Origin: Purshia tridentata
Lineage: Eukaryota; Streptophyta; Magnoliopsida; Rosales; Rosaceae
Length of the DNA stretch: 64,000 bases
Assembly: GCA_003254885.1 (NCBI GenBank)
Contig: QANT01006200.1
Span: 17,359-81,358, forward strand
Direction of reading: 5' to 3'
A program made the position numbers and the translations under genes. Positions 59,215-64,000 of the stretch are shown one piece after another. The notes beneath the pieces are model-generated. The model saw only the letters and a program-made list of their open reading frames with translations. It was not told where the DNA came from and searched no databases. Every line of letters begins with the position of its first letter. Position 1 is the stretch's first letter.

Positions 59215-60768
59215 TTGGATTCCACACCCATCATGAATATCAACACTTGGAAACCTAGAGTGGAACCTCTTCCTCTCTCCACAAATCCTCTGCTTCCTTC
59301 CATCATTGAACCACCCAAGTTTGATCTTAAACCATTACCTGACAACCTCAAGTATGTGTTTTTAGGGTCTTCCAATACCTTGCCTGTAATCATAGCTTCC
59401 GATTTAGATGATGAGCAAGAAGGTAAGCTTGTAACAATTCTTAAGGAGCATAGAGAAGCCATAGGTTGGTCCATCGCTGACATCAAAGGCATTGCCCCAT
59501 CCATTGTCATGCATAGGATTCACTTAGAGGACAATTCTAAAACTTCTTGTGAGCCCCAAAGACGTTTGAATCTCGCCATGAAGGAAGTAGTGAGAAGTGA
59601 GGTTTTGAAATTGTTAGATGTAGGTGTCATTTATCCTATTTCTGATAGTCATTGGGTGAGTCCTGTCCAAGTTGTCCCAAAGAAATCTGGCATCACTGTT
59701 GTAAAAAATGAGGACAATGAATTAATTCCTACAAGAGTCCAAACTGGTTGGCGTGTGTGTATAGACTATAAGAAATTGAATGCCGTCACAAGAAAAGACC
59801 ATTTTCCTCTTCCTTTCATTGACCAAATGCTTGAGAGATTAGCCGGTCATGCTTATTATTGTTTTCTTGATGGTTATTCTGGTTATAACCAAATTCCCAT
59901 TGCACCTGAGGATCAAGAGAATACCACATTTACTTGTCCATTTGGTACCTTTGCTTACCGTCGTATGCCTTTTGGGTTGTGCAATGCACCAGCTACTTTT
60001 CAAAGGTGCATGATTTCCATCTTTTCCGACATGGTAGAGCATTTCCTTGAGGTTTTTATGGATGACTTTTCTATTTTTGGATCCTCTTTTGATAATTGTT
60101 TGCATCACCTTTCCCTTGTTTTAATCCGTTGCAAAGAAAAAAACCTTGTTTTAAATTGGGAAAAATGTCATTTCATGGTCAAAAAGGGTATTGTCTTAGG
60201 ACATGTCATTTCTTCGAAGGGGATAGAGGTTGACAAAGCTAAAGTTGGTTTGATTTCTAACCTTCCACCTCCGCGGATGGTTAAAGAAATTAGATCATTC
60301 TTAGGACATGCGGGTTTTTATCATAGATTCATCAAAGATTTTAGCAAAATTTCACGTCCTTTGTGCCATTTACTTGCCAAAGAGTCTTCATTTGTCTTTG
60401 ATAATAATTGTGTTCATGCCTTTGATAAACTTAAGTCTTTGTTAACCTCCACCCACATCATTCGCCCTCCCGAATGGAGTAAACCCTTTGAAATAATGTG
60501 TGATGCATCCGATTATGCCATAGGAGCCGTTTTGGGGCAAAGAGTAGGTAGATTGCCCCATGTCATTTGCTATGCAAGCAAGACTCTCACTGATACCCAA
60601 CTCAACTATTCTACCACTGAAAAAGAACTTTTGGCGGTTGTCTTTGCTTTAGACAAGTTTAGGTCTTATCTTTTAGACACTAAAGTAATTGTTTACTCCG
60701 ATCACGCGGCCTTAAAATACCTTTTGTCTAAAAAAGATGCTAAACCTCGCCTAATCCGATGGATCTTA
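59215..60768 (+). CDS. pol: Ty3/gypsy reverse transcriptase-RNase H (truncated)
   Basis: The longest coherent coding frame in the window, ~518 codons of element sequence from ATG 59,215. The ATG is only the first Met after the upstream frame break; natively this is part of a polyprotein. RT motifs in order: [20 protein letters not shown] (residues ~180-199), [38 protein letters not shown] and catalytic F-M-D-D-F (~281-285). FMDD in place of YVDD/YIDD is normal for Athila/Tat. RNase H acidic residues are D in CDASDY (~430), E in EKELLAV (~469) and D in SDHAAL (~496). The two domains copy element RNA to DNA and degrade the template. Sequence ends inside RNase H at IRWIL. The remaining 22 codons to TGA 60,837 come from the inserted LTR. 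No integrase follows. Motifs are intact, but the protein could not be a complete polyprotein. Confidence 0.9.
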
Positions 60769-61139
60769 TGTAACACCCCGCACCTTTCAAAAGTTGTTTT
60801 GAAAAACTTTTTAAAGATTTTCGGGATTTTAATTTGAAAGTAAAACGTTTTGGAGGTTTTCAAATTTTAAAGTTTGACTTTTAAAAGGGGGAAAAAGTTG
60901 ACTTTTTGTTCTGGAGGTCTTTTCGTGTTGACCTTGGGTCCGTTAGGAAGGTCTCGTCCTCACGAGTTCGTAGACACGTAGCACGCGTCGAACGGAGCTA
61001 CGGTTTGAAAGTTACGGACGTGTGAAGAGAAGGACACATTGGTAATTTTGGAAAAGTTGGATTTAAAAAGGGGCACAGAACCCCAGAAATCTCAGTTTCT
61101 CTCTCCTTTCCCGATGGTTCTCTCTCTCGCGAGCTTCTC

Positions 61140-61500
61140 ACCAGCCGCGCCTTTCGCCGGCGCGTGGGGGCGCGTCCGGCGGCGGGCTGGGCTGGTGTTT
61201 GGCTCGCCGTGCTCGCGCCGCCTCCCTCTTCCCTCTGGTGGCGGCGGCTCCTCCCGAAACAGCCCAGAACTCGAGAATCCGAGAGTGCACCATGGGTGAT
61301 CGGCGGCGATCCCGCCGTTTCCGGCGACGGCGAGGTTCAACGACCGCCCAAATCTCTTCCTCTCGTCGAGCCCAGCGTGTTGGTGGGTTCGATTGAGCCG
61401 GGGGACCGCCGTGGACGGCGGATCGAGTGTGGGTGTGCCGCCGGCTTTCCGGCCAGTTTTCTCCCTTTTCCGTCCACTTTTGGCCGTCGACCCAGGTTCG
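61140..61500 (+). other. GC-rich, CpG-dense block inside the LTR
   Basis: Base composition changes sharply from the AT-rich surroundings. It follows a weak TATA-like ATTTAAAAAG (61,061-61,070) and CTCTCTCC. Position fits an R/U5 leader region. Overlapping open frames on both strands (86-114 aa) arise from the lack of AT-rich stops and show no domain. Confidence 0.55.
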
Positions 61501-62574
61501 AGTTTTAATCCCCTCGATCTCCTCTACGTGCCTGTGTAATTTGTTTTAGCTAAATGCGAGTTTCATTTTTGACAGTTGACCGCCGTTGACCGCCCGTTGA
61601 CCGTCGTAGGGCTCGCTGCGTGTGACGGTTCCAGCGACCGTTCCTTGGTTTTCGGCCTCGAGCCAACCACCCGAGCTTGTGGGTGAGTTCTCGGACCTTC
61701 CGCGTGGTTTCCGAGGGTCGGGTAGACACCGTGTGTGGTGATTCCCGCCCGTTTTCGTGATTGTTGGCTTGACTGTGAATCTGTTGTGAATTCTGGTTTA
61801 TTTCTTGGACTGTCTGGTCTTAACAGGTACGCTCGGCTTGGGAATTTGTATTCCCGATGCCGTTATGCTGCCGGATTTTAGAATCCGAGCAAAGGAGCCA
61901 CGAAGGACAAGAAGGGCAGTTCAGTCTTTTCGGGCAGAACACTGTGAGTGATTTAAGTTCAGTAAATCTCAGTTTAGTAGTTACTTGCTTGTTGGTGTGC
62001 TTGACTGTTTTGATTGCTGTTTGCTAGTTAAGGGAAGTTACGAAATTAGGATTTGGATTACCGGTAAATTAAGGAATATTTGAGGTTACAGAATTAAGAA
62101 ATGTTTGGAGCTTCATAGAGGGCTAAGTAAGGATCAGTGGTGGTGTTTGAGGATTAATGAATTCAGGTGGAGATTTTGATTAGGATTGGGATTCCCGGAG
62201 GTTTAAAGTTATGGCTTTTTAAGGTGATTTAGTATGGATTTGGTTTTGGAAACTGATTTGAGAATTCAGTTTATTCTCGGATAAAATTAAAGATTTGATT
62301 TTACTTATCCGTTTTTGATGACGTTGGTTCTTTAAGAAATGATTTAATATTAAGTTCGAGTTTTGGTTTCGATGGATTTTCTGTTATATCCAAAAAGGTT
62401 TTGAAAATGGTTTTCGGTGATTTGAAATGGAAATATCATTTTCGGATTGGTACGGTTTTCAAAGCACCCAGTTGCTACTCGTTCAGCTTCTCAGGTTATA
62501 CAGGTCTTTGGGACCCATCACGGCACACACATAGGCTTTGGGCCGTGTGTCGGGATGCTTTGCCCTTTGGGGGC

Positions 62575-62869
62575 GGCCCTGCGTGCACGTACGGCAGTTG
62601 TTGGCCCTGCATGTGTATGACAGACCCTGGCTCTGCACATGTACGGCAGGATATTGGCCCTGCATGCGTACGGCAGGTCGTAGGCCCTGCGCATGTACGG
62701 CAGGATTATTGGCCCTGCATGCGTACGGCAGGTCGTAGGCCCTGCGCATGTACGGCAGGATTATTGGCCCTGCATGCGTACGGCAGGTCGTAGGCCCTGC
62801 GCATGTACGGCAGGATTATTGGCCCTGCATGTGTACGGCAGGTTGTGAGCCCTGCGCATGTACGGCAGG
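62575..62869 (+). repeat. 27/28-bp minisatellite (55-bp dimer) in the LTR
   Basis: About ten units alternate between two forms: GGCCCTGCATGCGTACGGCA plus GGTCGTA (27 bp) and GGCCCTGCGCATGTACGGCA plus GGATTATT (28 bp). The central 55-bp dimers are almost perfect copies, while outer units have diverged, as expected for array-edge decay. The cores GCATGC and TGCGCA are palindromic. The open frames through it are repeat translations. Confidence 0.88.
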
Positions 62870-63824
62870 CTAGCTGGATGTGGATTGGGTGATGGTTTTA
62901 CGTATCTTGTCAGTTTACAGTTGTTCTTGTTAATTATAGATTTCAGTTCATAATTGATATTTTGGGAAAGTGACTAGTTTTATTGATTTAACAGAGTTTT
63001 CAATTCTTGTTTTATAATGTGCGACTTTGACCAGCTTTATTGTTTTCTAAAAGAGTTTTGCAAATGGATTTTAAAAGCGGATTTCTACAAAGAGTTTTCA
63101 GTGGATTTTTATGAAATGTTTAAAGCTAGGGGAATCTCAAAGGGTGAAGCGTAGTGTTGGGAAACTTTGAATTTACAGATTTAGGCGAGAATTGATTACT
63201 GGGGTTCGAGTAACAAAGGTCATTTGAGATTTAAGGGTAAGTAAAAGGTTTCGGAGTATCAATGGTTTTATTTGAGGATTTAGTGTGTTCTAAAGGATTA
63301 ATTGAGGTCTAAATTGGTTTTGAATGGATATCTAGGATTCTAAGACTATTGGAGAATCTAGTGGGATTCTAAGTTAGTACCTTGTGGTGTAAATCGAGGT
63401 GATTTCCAGTTTAGAAGTTAAGTTGAGGATATTTTGAGAATTAAGGATCACAGTGGATTTGATCAGTTTAGTGGATTGATGATCAGTTTAAGGATTATGA
63501 TTTATGATGCGTGGGTTGATTGGATTGGAGGCTTAAGCTGGTTTGTGACTAATTATTTTAATTGAGTTTATTTTGAGGTTTAACAGTTAGATTTCACTCA
63601 CACGAGCTCTAGTGAGCTTACCGGGTTTGTGTTTAAACCCGGTGCAGCTGTGGTTGGGTGCAGGGTTTTGGTTTTGCAGGTTGAGCAGGCTGAGGAAGCA
63701 GGGGAGAGAAGACGAGGCAGTGGGACCAGCAGTGCTTCAAAAACTTGTTTTACCGTTTGATTTTTATGTAAAAGATGTTGGAACTTGATTTTATAAATGT
63801 GTTTTGAAATTTACCGTTGTTTTC

Positions 63825-63830
63825 AATAAA
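63825..63830 (+). terminator. Polyadenylation signal in the LTR
   Basis: AATAAA lies ~105 bp before the inferred LTR end, in a T-rich context, a usual position for the R/U5 signal. Confidence 0.5.
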
Positions 63831-63933
63831 CTATTTATTATTCATGGCTCACAATTTCAAGAAAAAGGGCCCACAGGGAACAGTTATCAGTTTTCAGCAG
63901 TTTAGGCACGTGCCCGAGGGTCGGGGCGTGTCA

Positions 63934-64000
63934 TCATTAACTTTTAAATGTAAAACTTTAATATTTTAAAAACACAAAGCATTTAAAAGATTTTTCTTTG
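63934..64000. other. Unassigned AT-rich end of window
   Basis: The 67 bases are strongly A/T-rich. No coding frame, primer binding site or satellite monomer is visible. Confidence 0.6.

Larger units (their letters stand above)
53763..60768 (+). mobile_element. Athila/Tat-like Ty3/gypsy retrotransposon, degenerate, interrupted
   Basis: An LTR element inserted at the end of the inverted satellite array. In order: 5' LTR, tRNA-Asp-type primer site, ~1.3-kb AT-rich leader, gag, protease, reverse transcriptase and RNase H. RT sequence ([29 protein letters not shown]) and the TGGCGCCGTTGCC primer site are characteristic of the Athila/Tat lineage. Gag and protease have stops and frameshifts; RT-RNase H is open for over 500 codons. 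The element is cut inside RNase H at 60,769 by another LTR. The rest of pol (integrase) and the 3' LTR are not recognisable in the window. The 5-bp sequence before the LTR is CTTTG; its partner copy would lie beyond the window. Confidence 0.9.
60769..63933 (+). mobile_element. LTR of a second gypsy-type element (solo LTR or end of a larger element)
   Basis: Begins TGTAACACCCCG and ends CGGGGCGTGTCA. The first 12 bases and the reverse complement of the last 12 agree at 9 positions, with TG/CA ends. The start falls inside RNase H coding sequence. Internal landmarks resemble long plant Tekay/Del-type LTRs: CACGCGTCGAACGGAGCTACG near 60,982, a GC-rich CpG-dense block (61,140-61,500), AGCTTACCGGGTTTGTG near 63,614 and AATAAA at 63,825. 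Length 3,165 bp. The 5-bp flanks (TCTTA left, TCATT right) are not a clean target duplication, and neither RNase H coding nor a primer site follows at 63,934. So I cannot decide between a solo LTR with a deleted flank and the edge of a larger rearranged element. Lineage is inferred from style, not from protein. Confidence 0.65.

Noticed and set aside
59839-60108. 89-codon minus-strand frame
   Set aside because: Shadow of the RT coding frame on the opposite strand.
61039-61508. Overlapping GC-rich open frames (82-114 codons) on both strands
   Set aside because: They come from a CpG-dense LTR block poor in stop codons. Composition is Arg/Pro/Ala-rich with no motif.
62401-62793. 130-codon open frame with repeated CMRTAGRRPCACTAGLLAL-like units
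   Set aside because: It is a reading of the 27/28-bp minisatellite; the reverse strand is open as well.
62575-62869. CRISPR-like alternation of repeat and spacer
   Set aside because: The apparent spacers are themselves repeated and only 7-8 bp long. The context is a plant LTR.

Overview
The window looks like heterochromatic DNA from a flowering plant. It is mostly satellite, broken by one degenerate endogenous pararetrovirus (Caulimoviridae) and by several Ty3/gypsy-type LTR elements. I see no intact host protein-coding gene, rRNA, tRNA or CRISPR array. The plant assignment rests on the pararetrovirus, on the Athila/Tat-like pol and tRNA-Asp-type primer site, and on LTR styles typical of angiosperms. 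I do not name a species. || LAYOUT. Bases 1-47.81 kb are one head-to-tail satellite of ~150-bp monomers, interrupted at 3.34-7.27 kb (pararetrovirus) and 40.57-42.90 kb (solo LTR). The monomers are not interchangeable. About eleven full-length classes plus one ~49-bp stub recur in fixed order (called A B C D E F G H I J K L here), giving a higher-order repeat (HOR) of ~1.7 kb. At ~47.81 kb the array flips strand. From there to 53.76 kb the same monomer family runs inverted, with a different HOR of seven monomers (~1.04 kb). || From 53.76 kb an Athila/Tat-like retrotransposon begins: a 1.6-kb 5' LTR, a tRNA-Asp-type primer binding site, a long AT-rich leader, broken gag and protease, then a well-preserved reverse transcriptase and RNase H. 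Its RNase H is cut at 60,769 by a second LTR (60,769-63,933) that carries a GC-rich block and a 27/28-bp minisatellite. The last 67 bases are AT-rich and unassigned. || HISTORY READ FROM THE SEQUENCE. The 49-bp stub E is in nearly every HOR copy, so the deletion that made it predates HOR amplification. Later events include expansion of the J-K dimer, a ~5-kb segmental duplication (14.6-19.6 kb and 27.3-31.9 kb, with a partial third copy at 24.5-26.6 kb), small 78-331 bp tandem duplications, and element insertions. The internal stops I could place in the viral and gag/protease regions are all TAG or TGA, as expected if methylated-cytosine decay silenced these elements. Two single N characters (19,631 and 21,873) sit exactly at breaks of monomer order and probably mark assembly joins. 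|| Every coding remnant belongs to a mobile or viral element. The only long open frame with conserved catalytic motifs is the retrotransposon RT-RNase H, and it is truncated.
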